A stretch of 15,718 bases of DNA from Physocladia obscura (Eukaryota; Chytridiomycota; Chytridiomycetes; Chytridiales; Chytriomycetaceae): positions 1-15,718 of the forward strand of contig JADGJH010000652.1 of assembly GCA_027596945.1 (NCBI GenBank), in the 5' to 3' direction. Below are positions 1 to 9,407 of this stretch, in pieces; position 1 is the first letter of the stretch, and each line of letters opens with the position of its first letter. The translations under genes were made by a program, and so were the position numbers. The notes beneath the pieces are model-generated. The model searched no databases and was not told where the DNA came from. It saw only the letters and a list, made by a program, of their open reading frames with translations.

Positions 1-41
<41 letters not shown>
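1..41. repeat. (TAA)n microsatellite
   Basis: The window opens with a perfect trinucleotide array of TAA, 13 full units plus two bases. It probably continues to the left of the window. It is a simple-sequence repeat with no coding function visible. Confidence 0.97.
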
Positions 42-325
42 GTATACTAATTACTAGAAGAAAAGCGTGCGGCATATGGGGCTCACCAATAATGTGTTGC
101 ATTCTACCGCTGTACCACGAGGGCCGCTAAGCAAGTAAATAAGAGAGTGACAACACAGAAACTGCTATGAAACAAACGAAAAAAATATGATATGAGGCTC
201 ATAATGTTTCTTTTGATAGAGTTGTGGACCATGCAATTTGGCTGTCATGTTTTGTTCAAGGTGATTGTTTTTTTGACAAATTTTTGTTCCTCGAAGTTGT
301 CATTGTTTGGCAAAAACCAACAACG
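42..325. other. Upstream region of the zinc-finger gene
   Basis: This stretch lies between the microsatellite and the ATG at 326. It is AT-rich and pyrimidine-rich towards its 3' end. The reading frame of the first exon stays open upstream of 326 but has no in-frame ATG there, only a GTG at 224, so I treat it as promoter and 5' leader. No clear TATA box or other named element is visible. Confidence 0.4.
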
Positions 326-2183
326 ATGAGTGAAACAGACCAGAATTCAATGCAGACCGCGGTTGATTCGCTTGCGGTACTTACGGCGCTGCTTGGTAAC
401 GACAGTGCGCGACAAGAGATCCAAAGCACTGGCGCGATTGCAATTCCAGTCGATGTTTTGGCTGGGTTGAGTTGCATCGATTACAATACCAACACAGTCG
501 CGGATAAAACTATTCAGGAAACAAACACAAACGCAAACGACACAAGCACAAACACTACTGTCACTTCTTGTTCCACACCGCGTGGTCTCTCGCAATCAAC
601 TTTGGGGCAGCGCAAGTCTTCAATATGCCACCATGCAAAGCGCAGGAGCCAGGTTTGTTTGTTATTTGTCTCTTGCCTGCATCGCTTTAGGCTGTTTATT
701 TATTTTGCAATGTTGCATTATTATTGGTGATCGCCATTGAGAGATTACTCCGTGTCCTTTGTTTTGTCCCCCAAAACTGATTTGTTGCCCAACTTCCAAA
801 AAATAAATAAATTGTCACATGTTTTTGAACTAACAACCATCTTCTTTTGTAAAAGTGCGTCCGGTGCAAAGAGGAAGGTACCGGTGGATCGATAATTTGC
901 AAACACTTCAAGCAGAAATATGCGGTGAGTCATCGTAGGAATGCTAACTCGGCTAAACATTACAAATATGGGTGTAGTGCCGATGGTGTTTTGACGAAGG
1001 GAATCCGGCAAATTCGCTTTGTGAGCATCGACTTATTCGAGCCAAGTGCAAAGTATGTACTCCGGTCAGACAAGTGACAAAGTCTTATCGGCCACGCTTC
1101 AAAATGGAGGGATTAACACCAGCTGACTTTCTTCCATTTAAAAACGATAGCAGCAAAAACATCAACGACAACAGTAGCGGCTGCGGTAACAATGAAGACG
1201 TCAATTATTCCATGTCATTGAGCATTAATGGAGATGAAGGGAGCTCAGATCATGTCGACGCGAAAAATATGAATTTAGCCAAGCCCGAACTGGAATGTAT
1301 GCGATGCTCTTCTACAAGAAAAGTTGTTTCTTATGGCGCAGCAAAAAGACCGTTAGTGAATTTTATATTTTAGCTATTGCTGAAAAATTTCGGTAACAGA
1401 TTGTGCAAGTCTTGCCACAAACATCTTGTAATTTCGTATGAAAATTCATTGATCAAAATGGAAGCGAAAAGAGCAAAATCGGCGTATCCTGGAGAGGAAT
1501 CAAGACAAAAACGGATTTACATAAAATGCGAATCCAAATTACCAAATTCGCTTGGTTTCAACGATTTTGCGCCGTCAACTCCAACTGCAGGTGGCGAGTC
1601 TAAACAAGATCTTTCAGCATCCAGAGAGTCAGCAAATATTCAATGCAGTTTTTTCCCGACTCCTGGCGTCACACCCGACCGAAATCCAAGAACACAAGCA
1701 TCCCAAGGATTAATTAAACAGATTTTCATATGTATGATATGTGCGAGTGAGTACACGTATGGTGGGGTACATTTTTCCGACACAAAGTTTTTATGTGTCC
1801 GATGCTGTACCGCGAAGCAATCATCCCAAAGCTTTAGTAATGCAACTACAGCCAGTGACGCGCCTACCGCCAGCCATACCGGTGATGTCAGCGGTGATGC
1901 GAGCGACGCGAGTACGATCTCTATCGATTACAATAACTGTAAACGCGAAAGAACTATGAGTATAGTAAGCAGCCCAGCGTTCGGAAAATCAGAATTGAGA
2001 AGAAAGAGAGCAAAGGATGATGAAGATACAGAGTTTGAAACGGAATATGCAAATGTAGATATTTTGGTAGCTGCAGCTGCGGTAATTATGGCTACTGGAT
2101 ATGACGATGTGGCTTCAAGCTCTACAAGCGGCGACGACGATAACGCCGCGGAAATTTTGGCCAAGTTAGGATTGTCGTTTTAA
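326..2183 (+). CDS. Zinc-finger protein with three 23-residue CxH/CxxC repeats and two GATA-like fingers (4 exons)
   Basis: Proposed exons are 326-652, 856-924, 978-1351 and 1400-2183, giving 517 residues. The introns (653-855, 925-977, 1352-1399) are all GT-AG. Introns 1 and 2 carry CTAAC branch-like motifs, and intron 2 has a consensus GTGAGT donor. Splicing keeps one frame throughout. The protein has three C-x-H-x6-C-x2-C units, with first cysteines at residues 101, 124 and 147. Two C-x2-C...C-x2-C fingers follow, at about 239-262 (16-residue loop) and 368-392 (17-residue loop), spaced like GATA-type fingers but lacking their usual tryptophan. A basic patch (RRKRAK) near residue 457 could be a nuclear localisation signal. 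Linkers are rich in Ser, Thr, Asn and Asp. A nuclear, nucleic-acid-binding role is inferred. The CxH/CxxC unit resembles short Cys/His repeats I associate with fungal, oomycete and algal proteins of unclear function. The ATG at 326 is the first in-frame ATG. Confidence 0.8.
626..1058 (+). repeat. Three tandem 23-codon zinc-binding repeats, each of the first two split by an intron
   Basis: The units put possible ligands at C101/H103/C110/C113, C124/H126/C133/C136 and C147/H149/C156/C159, an exact 23-residue period. Introns 1 and 2 both fall in phase 0 immediately before the third ligand cysteine. Exon 2 (856-924, 69 bases) is therefore exactly one repeat unit. The third unit has no intron at that position. 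Confidence 0.8.
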
Positions 2184-2622
2184 ATGAATAACAAAAAGGC
2201 AGTATGGAGAGTTTATTCTTTTCTTTATCATTATTTCTCTCTGTTTTTCAGTTTGTGGTTTGTCAATATTATTTTCAATTTTTTAATTATTTTGTCATGG
2301 GCGAAACAAAACAAACAGAAGAGCACCGCCACTGGCATTTTCATTTGCTGTGAAATTTATTATATTAAAAATTATTTCTGGCGTTTAAGAAAATCTTTAT
2401 TAAGAAATCATACTTCGACTGATACTCATTCTCCAGCTTCTGTGCAGATTCCATTCAACTGCTTCCAACACTCAAATGAAAGGGTTTTAACAATTGTCAA
2501 TGTTTTGATTCTTTAGTGCTTTATTTCAAACATGAAATTCTTAAACAGGTGTTTGATCTCAAGATCTAAAACTTGAGCTTTAAAACTTGGACCAGTGGGA
2601 ATAAAATGGAAATTGTATCACA

Positions 2623-2647
2623 ATCAGCCAGCTTTGTGCTGACTGAT
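2623..2647. repeat. Small imperfect hairpin
   Basis: Arms ATCAGCCAGC and GCTGACTGAT pair at 9 of 10 positions around a five-base loop. No T-run or coding context gives it a role. It may be a relic of a mobile element or chance. Confidence 0.4.
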
Positions 2648-3486
2648 CTCATCAGGTGAGTTTCAGTATCAAACTAGTGGCTGGCCATAAAACATTAATA
2701 AAAATAGTTTCCAAACTCTCTCTATCCACTCAAACATCATGGTCTTGTCACACCACAATGCAGCCAAGAAATTATATTGAGAAAATCTTGTTCTTGTTCT
2801 GTCAAAACAAGTGTATTTTTTCTTTTTTCTACACATGTTTGTTTCATGACCATAAATACAGGCAACTTTGTTTCATCCATTCCAACAGTCAAGTACGCAA
2901 CCAGGTTATATATTAGATTGCTAATCTAATTTCTCAAAGAATTTTTTAGAATTTCTCAAGCCTTCAATTAACTTCAAGAACTCAAAAACAATTCAAGCGG
3001 TTTCCAACTGCTTTACAACCATTTCTCTTTCTAAGCATCTTTTATCCTTTTTTTTTTTCTTGTTTTCCCCTTCAACTCTTTTCTTTTCTTTATTATGGTT
3101 ATCAAATAAAAACAAAGGAATATCTTAAGTATTAAACTTCAACACCAACTAAGCCCCATACTACTATTTTGAACTTTTGTCATTTAATTTTGAGATACCT
3201 AGTATTGAATTAGTTGACTCAAGTTGCCACAGCTACCAGCAAATTTCTACCATTTTTTTCAACTTACCAGAACCTTATGCCTGTTCCCCAGCTATTCACA
3301 GCAATTTACTAGAAACCACATGCAATCTACTTCTGGTTTTTGGCTTGTGCACATCAACAGCTTATGAATACTGGTATATAAATGTTGAATTTGTTGCAAT
3401 ATCAAATGGAACATTTGCTTGATCCATTTTGAAGATATGACAATCAGGTGTGGAATTTATGATTTGGGTGTGGTGCAAAGATGTAA

Positions 3487-3687
3487 TATCCTTGTACTCT
3501 TCAACATATAAGTCTTTTGACTGTGTTTGTTGAAGCAGGAACAGGTTTCAATGATGTAGCATTAAAAAAACTTTTTGGTAAAGATGGGAAACTTACTGAT
3601 GAGGCAGTAAAGAAAGTTCAAGCTTGATGGAAAAGACCTTCCAATTTAACTCCACACTTGAAAGTCAAACACAATATCAGAATTTAG
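3487..3687 (+). pseudogene. Decayed coding trace, unrecognised
   Basis: One frame reads through with a single internal TGA at 3625-3627 and ends at a TAG at 3685-3687. The part before the internal stop has balanced, protein-like composition (for example VEAGTGFNDVALKKLFGKDG). The part after it contains SNLTPHLKVKH, which resembles the end of a BED or C2H2 zinc finger. There is no start codon and no match to a family I can name. It could be a piece of an old transposase, or chance. Confidence 0.2.
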
Positions 3688-4242
3688 ACATTCCTGAGCT
3701 GCCCTCAAGGCATAGAATCATATAGTTAAGTTAATTGGGTTTTAGTAGATCAAACAAAATATATTTAATAAAATGAGAAAAACTTCCTTTTTGCTTGTAG
3801 TTTATATTTTTCATTCTTTTGTTTCAGAGTCAAGTTTGTAAGCTCAATCAAGCATGATGTAATTATTTTTGCAATAATAGGGTGCACTTTAGTACACAAT
3901 TATGTAGTAAGTCAATAATGTCTTTGAAAACAGAAGGAAATCTCCAACTTTAATTTCTCAATTTTCTTTGCATACAGTAGGAGAAATAATTATTTGTTAA
4001 TGCTTGTAAACTGATAAATCATATGTGAGAGAATTTGAGAGATTTTAAGTAAATAAACTTGAAATAGTGAAATAATGTTTAATTAGTTTCAAAAATTCTC
4101 AATTTATGGTGTTTCGGGTAGCTGTGAAACAAGATGAATTAGAATTTTCAAGCTGTAGAAGAAGAGTTTTCCAAAGATAGGTTTTGATGAAGCAAATGAC
4201 AAGAAGTAAGAATACATAACAAAATAAAGAATAATAAATTGT

Positions 4243-4260
4243 AATAAAATAAAATAAAAT
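4243..4260. repeat. (AATAA)n short tandem repeat
   Basis: Eighteen bases repeat with a five-base period. This is low-complexity sequence inside AT-rich DNA. Confidence 0.7.
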
Positions 4261-5166
4261 AGTTGCGCCTTTATTACAGAAAACTAGTTTGTTTTCACAA
4301 CATCAGACCTGAGATGGTAGATCATACTGGAAGGAATTATGTTCAATTCTGTTATTGTGCATCAATTTCTTTAAGTTTACTATTCTCGGACTTTCTTTTG
4401 TTCATTGAGACATCTACACATTGTTTCTCAAGCCTTGATAAACAATTAAACCATTCTTCATTAACTCACATGAAGATGGCTATCAACAAGCTGAAAGCAG
4501 TGCTAGAGTGTCTTTTTTGAGTCAACATAGCTTTAGGTTGTTGTTTGTTAGAAGATGGATTGCAAGGCAACTTCTTCCTGAACAAAAATTTTTTCGTCAT
4601 GAAAATTGATGAAAACTGAAAATTGTCAGGAAAATGCATAAATATCCTTTATTTCTCTTTCTTTGCAAATAAACTTTAAAGAATAATTTTGGAAGTTTAA
4701 ATAACAGCAGAAATTTAATTACTAATTATGTCTATTTAGCTGAAAATGAAAAAATCTGAAATTGGGAGTAAAGCATAGAGAACGCAACCTATTACAGAAT
4801 TTGAATGAATGATTGCAGTGAGAACTTACTTTTTAGCCTTAAATAAGTTCATGTTGCTCATATCCAAAGAGCACCTAGCAAATAAAATATAGAGTTTATA
4901 CGTCAATCAAGAGCTTAGCGTTGGCATCAATTTAAACAAATGGAGGTCCGCCAAGCACTATTTGGCTCGTCGTTTTCGATACATATCCATGCTAACGATG
5001 TCAATTTACTCGGCAATTCTGAACCAAAATAATATTAAGCAAACTCTCACAGCCAATACGAGCACAGATTTAAATGCGATTTTGCAACTATATTGTCGGT
5101 TTTGATGTTTTTTGGGAATATTTCATGTTGCAAATTTTCGGTATTAGTAATTGGCAGGAAATTCGA

Positions 5167-6219
5167 ATGGGATTTGCGTTGCCGCAACTGATAGCAACAG
5201 ACTTGGATGGAACTCTTCTGACACCGCAGCACACGGTTACCAAGCGCACCACGGCAGCATTACGCAAACTGCAGCAACAGTTTGGCGTCAAGATTGTGCT
5301 TGCGTCGGGAAGATCACCACGCTCCGTCCAGAAAGTTATTGACAATCTCAATGATAACAAAGGCAACAACGAAAGCGAGAACAGCAATCTCAGCAACGGT
5401 AACAACAATTTTGCCAACTTTGAGTCCAACGAATTTCTTTTCGTTCCTGACGCGGTTCTTTGTTGCAATGGTGCTTTGACGTTCGATCCGTTGTCAAAAC
5501 AAATTTCGAATCCGCGCTTTATTTCTCTCGATGCTGCAATCACCGCAGTTCGCCGGCTACGTAGTCTTGTTGACACCTCGAGTAATCTCGCAAACGCAGC
5601 TTTTGCTTGTGAAGTAGTTTGGATCGACGATAATTGCGATAAAGAGGCGTCAAAATACTCGAGCGATACCTTCTTTGTCTGTGACAAACAATGGAAACTT
5701 TATCGCAGCGATGCAATCTACTACAAACATACTGTAGCTGAAGATTCCTTCGAGTCTTTTCTCGAATCGCTCAAACTTCCCGACGGCAGATTACGTGGTG
5801 GCGTGATAAAACTAATGGCTTTGGACAAGACGAAAACTGCCGCTCAGCTTTATGATTCCCTTCCGCAAGACATGAAGCCTGTTTCGCCTTCTGAAAAAAA
5901 TCAAAATATCACGCCGGATGCTGATCTGGCAGTAACGTACTCAGGGCCGTATTTCTTGGAAGTCGCTGCTGCAGGTGTCAGCAAAGGTCTTGGGCTTGAA
6001 CTTCTCTGTACATCACTGGATATTAAACGCGAAAACATTGTTGCTTTTGGAGATTTACTAAATGATGCTGAGATGCTTCAATTTGCTGGCCAAGGTCTCT
6101 GTATGGGAAACGGCCATCCAGACATGAAAAAGCTGGCCGACAGAGTCATTGGTACAAACACCGAGGAAGGGGTTGCTGAAGAAATTGAATCTTGGTTTCG
6201 ATATATTATTCCAGAATAA
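5167..6219 (+). CDS. HAD-superfamily phosphatase, Cof/IIB type
   Basis: This is a single-exon gene of 350 residues from the ATG at 5167. Motif I is DLDGT with the nucleophile at Asp12 and the acid/base at Asp14. Motif II is LASGR (Ser47), the motif III lysine is in VSKG (Lys273), and motif IV is GDLLND (Asp296, Asn299, Asp300). The NGA at 101-103 and the closing EEGVAEEI block are also typical. Members of this subfamily are Mg-dependent, usually cytosolic phosphatases of sugar phosphates, flavin precursors or similar small molecules; the substrate cannot be read from sequence. The family usually has about 270-290 residues. The extra length includes an Asn/Ser/Glu-rich insert at about 60-88. 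In-frame ATGs at 5074 and 5125 would add up to 31 residues, but motif I near the N-terminus favours 5167. The catalytic set looks complete and no intron is needed. Confidence 0.92.
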   Translation: MGFALPQLIATDLDGTLLTPQHTVTKRTTAALRKLQQQFGVKIVLASGRSPRSVQKVIDNLNDNKGNNESENSNLSNGNNNFANFESNEFLFVPDAVLCCNGALTFDPLSKQISNPRFISLDAAITAVRRLRSLVDTSSNLANAAFACEVVWIDDNCDKEASKYSSDTFFVCDKQWKLYRSDAIYYKHTVAEDSFESFLESLKLPDGRLRGGVIKLMALDKTKTAAQLYDSLPQDMKPVSPSEKNQNITPDADLAVTYSGPYFLEVAAAGVSKGLGLELLCTSLDIKRENIVAFGDLLNDAEMLQFAGQGLCMGNGHPDMKKLADRVIGTNTEEGVAEEIESWFRYIIPE

Positions 6220-6506
6220 TTTAATAGTAAAGTGAGCACAACTACAACGTTTAATATGTTAGAAAAAAAAAAGGAGTTTGCGGAAATAACATTACATTTA
6301 TTTGAAAGCAAAATTGAAAATATTCATTTTGAATAAATAATGTTTATTAACCCTCACAAAATAAAAGAAAAAAAGAAAAAAAGAAAAGATTACAAACACT
6401 GTTGTAGTCCATTGGATATATTGGGGAGACAGTGTGGAGAGATGGTGGAAATGGATATGCTGGTGCCAGAATGGAAAATTAGCGCAACATAGCAGAGCAT
6501 ACAACA
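6220..6506. other. 3' flank of the HAD gene
   Basis: This is AT-rich sequence with AATAA-type motifs after the stop codon, including AATAAATAA near 6333, any of which could serve as a polyadenylation signal. An A/G-only tract lies at about 6361-6389. No gene is visible. Confidence 0.5.
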
Positions 6507-6761
6507 ATGGCAGCATTACCTGTTAATAAAAAGCAGTGGGAGCTGGAGCAGCAGCAACAGCAGTATTGGTGCACTCTGGATAATTTAAGCAGCAAGAAAC
6601 TGTCCCTGCTAATTGAAACTGACAGTGGCCACACAGCAGTAGTCATCCAAGAGCAAATTGTTCCAAAAAGATGTTACATTGTGGCCATCCGTAGCCATGT
6701 TGCTGATAATTTGTTGGTATTTTCCAAATTTTTATATTATTTTTTGATTGGGGTGAGATAA
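6507..6761 (+). CDS. Short unrecognised ORF with a polyglutamine run
   Basis: The 84-codon frame starts at an ATG in a good context (ACAATGG). Residues 14-19 are Glu/Gln-rich from CAG/CAA codons, and the middle is of ordinary composition. The last 15-20 residues are hydrophobic and fall in AT-rich DNA, which suggests the true end or a splice site lies earlier. I recognise no domain. It could be a small lineage-specific gene, a first exon or a transposon fragment. It sits in the gap between the convergent HAD and protease genes. Confidence 0.2.
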   Translation: MAALPVNKKQWELEQQQQQYWCTLDNLSSKKLSLLIETDSGHTAVVIQEQIVPKRCYIVAIRSHVADNLLVFSKFLYYFLIGVR

Positions 6762-7238
6762 TGAGGTGATGTGATGTCCTACTTAGAAAAAATTTAATTG
6801 TTTGCACACCAAAAGGAAGAACTCAAGGAAAAACCAAGGTGGTTTGAGCCTTTTTTTGGGGGCAATGGTGGGACAAAAAAATGGGGTGATGCTAAAAAAT
6901 GTCCCATGCAATCTTTTTATAGTATTTTAAATTTTACTTGATATTTCAAACAAATATTTTGAAATTATATTTTGACCAGAGTGTCTCAGTCAAATCATTC
7001 TTTGCTCTATTTTGTTTGCAGCTCCTATAGAACATACCTCTCTTGGTGCTCTTATGTATAATGCACCTGTTTGTAAGTTTTATATTTGATAATACCTTGA
7101 AAATGAAATCAAAGGTGTTCATCAATATTTTCACTTGTCATTTCGGTTCAAGAAGTGCAAATTTTAATGAATTTTCTTTCTATTCACTGTCCATAAACAC
7201 TTTAATAACTGAATTTAATTTGGAGCCAAGCCGTTATT
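6762..7238. other. Intergenic region downstream of the protease
   Basis: No supported gene is present. A short inverted repeat, TGGGACA / TGTCCCA, encloses 6869-6906. The frame at 7043-7324 runs into the protease 3' end on the opposite strand and looks like chance. The region should contain the protease polyadenylation site, read on the minus strand. Confidence 0.5.
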
Positions 7239-8543
7239 TCAAAGCGACACAAATCCAAGACGACTGTTCAACTTGTCGAACGCAGAATACACGCTCTGGA
7301 AGAACGGCGCACCGTAAATCGTAAACCCGATAGACTCAGCACCACCAACAATCAACGAGTAGCACACTCCGCCATCTTCCAACGCAATCAAGCTGTATGG
7401 AATCGAGTACGCGACTGCCGCACCGCCGGACGAGGAAGTCAGGGTGATTGTGATTGGGTTGCCTGTGCATGGAATCGAGCCAATGTTTGCATTGTACTTG
7501 GAGTAAAGCCACTTGTTGATGGTCGTTGCAGCGGATGTGACAAACACGAGCTCTGGGGTTCCTGAGTCGGCAATACTCACGCCTGTGGCAGTCTGTGATG
7601 CGTAAGACGTGTAGGACAGAGAACTGACTTTCTTGCTCGTGGATGTGTATGAAATTGTCTGAGAAAATTGTGGGATGCAAAAAAAACAACATGTGAGCTC
7701 ATCAATATTTTTGATTTGGTTGATTCATACCACTTGCGATGGCTTGAATTGCCACCAGCCATTTGCGTTCACAATTCCGTCGTAGGTAAAAGAAGTGACA
7801 GGAAAGTACTGGAACGTTGAGCTAGTTGGGTATTTTGAGGAATCCAAGTATCCGAAGCTGACCTCCCCATTAATATTGTCCTCGTTAATGTAAACTCCAA
7901 AAAGCGAGAGACCCAAGTGGTCTAAAAAGTTTGCATTGTGAATTGGGTTTGCGGAGGCCGGATACTTGGATGCCGCATCAAGATCGGCAGCAATTTGGGA
8001 AATGTCGTTCCAACCCATTCCCAAAATACCAACTCCACTCATCCCACCAAACAAATAAGTTGCAAGACCGATAGGCAATTTTGTGGCAGTTGCATTGCCA
8101 TACTCGACAGTGGTGTTGTAGATAGTGTAGTTGACACCATACGTCCCCGTGCCGTACAAAGTCTGACCCTTAACACCGGTTGCAACAAAATTTGAATTGA
8201 CAACCACAGATCCGGCCTCATTGGGCGTGCAACCACCATCACTGTCGGCTGTACATGTCGAGCCAATGACCCAGGTGTCGGAGGAACCGGTGTCGAAGCA
8301 GACGGATTGGGCCACACTGTTTCCACCAACAATAAGATTGGCGAAGAAATAGTTGCCGAGCCCACCGTTCGCAAGAGGCGCAGACAAAGAGCCGGTTGTG
8401 GTGCTCAGACCTTTTGTGAACTTGATGAGGGACACGTCCAAGTCTTCCTTGGTTGGAGCGCGCTTGCGGGCAATTGGCAAGTTGAATGGAGTGGCAGCGT
8501 CAATTAGGCCGACTGCCAACGCGAGGAAAGCTACTATCTGCAT
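7239..8543 (-). CDS. Secreted pepsin-like aspartic protease (family A1), two exons
   Basis: Exon 1 is 8543-7731 and exon 2 is 7658-7239, on the minus strand. A 72-base GT-AG phase-0 intron (7730-7659) lies between them, with a CTCAC branch-like motif and a TTTTCTCAG acceptor. The product has 410 residues. A signal peptide spans about residues 1-16 and is followed by a short pro-segment ending in RKR at 26-28, a Kex2-type processing site. The first catalytic motif is DTGSS (Asp84), the flap motif is YGTG (Tyr130), and the second catalytic motif is DSGT (Asp302). The C-terminus (YSAFDKLNSRLGF) fits the family ending. Cysteine pairs flank the first lobe loop (97/105) and lie in the second lobe, and N-glycosylation sequons occur near 138, 143 and 149-150. 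The enzyme would hydrolyse peptide bonds at acidic pH outside the cell. Length and catalytic residues look complete. I see no GPI-anchor signal. Confidence 0.93.
7659..7730 (-). other. Intron of the aspartic protease gene
   Basis: The donor is GTATGA and the acceptor is TTTTCTCAG. Removing these 72 bases restores the frame from the SQV of exon 1 into the TISYTS of exon 2 and skips an immediate in-frame TGA in the intron. Confidence 0.9.
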
Positions 8544-8713
8544 TAATGACAGTTTTTTTTTTTTTTTTTCGTTTCCTGATGTGATTTCCAGCTGTATTTG
8601 AAGGATTTCGGATTTTGGCTTGGTGCGTGGGCTTGGGTACCACGCGCTGCCTTCTCAGCGATCTTGCAGTACTTGAAAGTCAGTGGAGGTAGGAACCACA
8701 AAACGCAATCAAA
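8543..8713 (-). other. Open frame abutting the protease start, unassigned
   Basis: On the minus strand this frame runs from after a TAA at 8716-8714 to a TAA at 8545-8543 whose last base is the A of the protease ATG. It has no ATG. Its composition is GC-richer than the surroundings and protein-like (for example PPLTFKYCKIAEKAARG). It could be the last exon of an upstream gene, part of the protease leader, or chance. I recognise no family. Confidence 0.2.
8553..8569 (-). promoter_or_regulatory. Poly(dA) tract just upstream of the protease start codon
   Basis: On the gene's strand, 17 consecutive A residues end ten bases before the ATG. Such tracts occur in fungal promoters and leaders, where they keep nucleosomes off or favour initiation. 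A role here is inference. Confidence 0.4.
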
Positions 8714-9407
8714 TTAGTTCTTGACCAGGGATTGTGGTATCACAGAATCCGTCCTTTGCTGCGAAGGAGTATTTAATTTTCAGAAATTCTGAAAATTCAA
8801 TGAATAACTGTTGCCACTGGATCAGATGATCAAGGGACCAGAAAATGAAACAAACAGATCTTGGCAAAGCGTAAAACGAAAGCGGTTGAAACGGTTTTGT
8901 TCAATATTTGAATTCAAAGTCACTAATTTTGTTATCCGACAGTTATTTAACGGAAGTTCGAAGTTTTAAACAATTGTGGCGTTTTTTGATTTGTTATCGC
9001 ATCATATTCAACCAGTACATCACCAAACTGAACGATATCAAATGCAATTGAAAATTTTGTAGCGTCTTGGCACTTCCTTGCCTGGTATTAAACCTGCTTT
9101 TCGAATTATCGTGCCTACTCGTTATCTGATATGGGTAATAATGGAAAGGCATTTGACCCAAATCTCTGAACGAAAAATTTCAACGTTTATTTGTGGAGTT
9201 CTCATTGGCTCTCCTTGCAGCTCCTCTTTCTTGGATTTTAACCCATCTAGCTTTGTATTTGTCTCTCGATTTCAATACACACGAAAACATGGGATTCCTT
9301 TTGAAGTGTTTTATTTTGTTCGTTTTTTTGCACAATTTCGTTGGTTTGGCATTCGTTACGTTCGATATCAGATTTCGCAGGCGAAGGTGAAAAATACAAA
9401 AAAAAAA
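8714..9407. other. Upstream region of the protease; no supported gene
   Basis: The sequence is AT-rich and presumably holds the protease promoter. A perfect inverted repeat lies at 8775-8797. On the plus strand, 9155-9390 has a frame encoding a very hydrophobic peptide (for example LKCFILFVFLHNFVGLAFV), but without a convincing start codon. I do not call it a gene. Confidence 0.4.
8775..8797. promoter_or_regulatory. Perfect 11-bp inverted repeat upstream of the protease
   Basis: Arms AATTTTCAGAA and TTCTGAAAATT are exact reverse complements around one central base. It lies about 230 bases upstream of the protease start. A dimeric activator site is possible. The GAA/TTC spacing does not match the standard heat-shock element. 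Confidence 0.4.

Larger units (their letters stand above)
2184..5166. other. Long AT-rich intergenic stretch without a convincing gene
   Basis: This stretch is clearly more AT-rich than the flanking genes and is full of short A and T runs. All open frames are short (110 codons at most), and they lack recognisable domains, credible splice structure or coding-like third positions. Three weak items are listed separately: a hairpin at 2623-2647, a decayed coding trace at 3487-3687 and an AATAA pentanucleotide run at 4243-4260. Frames at 2656-2916, 3177-3422 and 4263-4520 encode unrecognised Ser/Leu/Phe-rich peptides that look like chance. The last part must contain the promoter of the HAD gene, but I cannot point to an element. 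Confidence 0.6.

Noticed and set aside
1..41. CRISPR-like or centromeric repeat
   Set aside because: It is a plain trinucleotide microsatellite without spacers.
2184..2516. 110-codon ORF directly after the zinc-finger stop codon
   Set aside because: It has Phe/Ile/Asn-rich composition typical of AT-rich DNA and lies in what should be the 3' untranslated region.
5088..5687. 199-codon minus-strand ORF opposite the HAD gene
   Set aside because: It lies opposite a gene with complete catalytic motifs, has Ser/Leu/Arg-heavy shadow composition and no domain.
8039..8374. ORFs in other frames over protease exon 1
   Set aside because: They are shadows of the protease gene, whose motifs and splice site are clear.
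8775..8797. Heat-shock element
   Set aside because: GAA and TTC blocks are present, but their spacing (1, 1, 2) does not match the standard two-base spacing.
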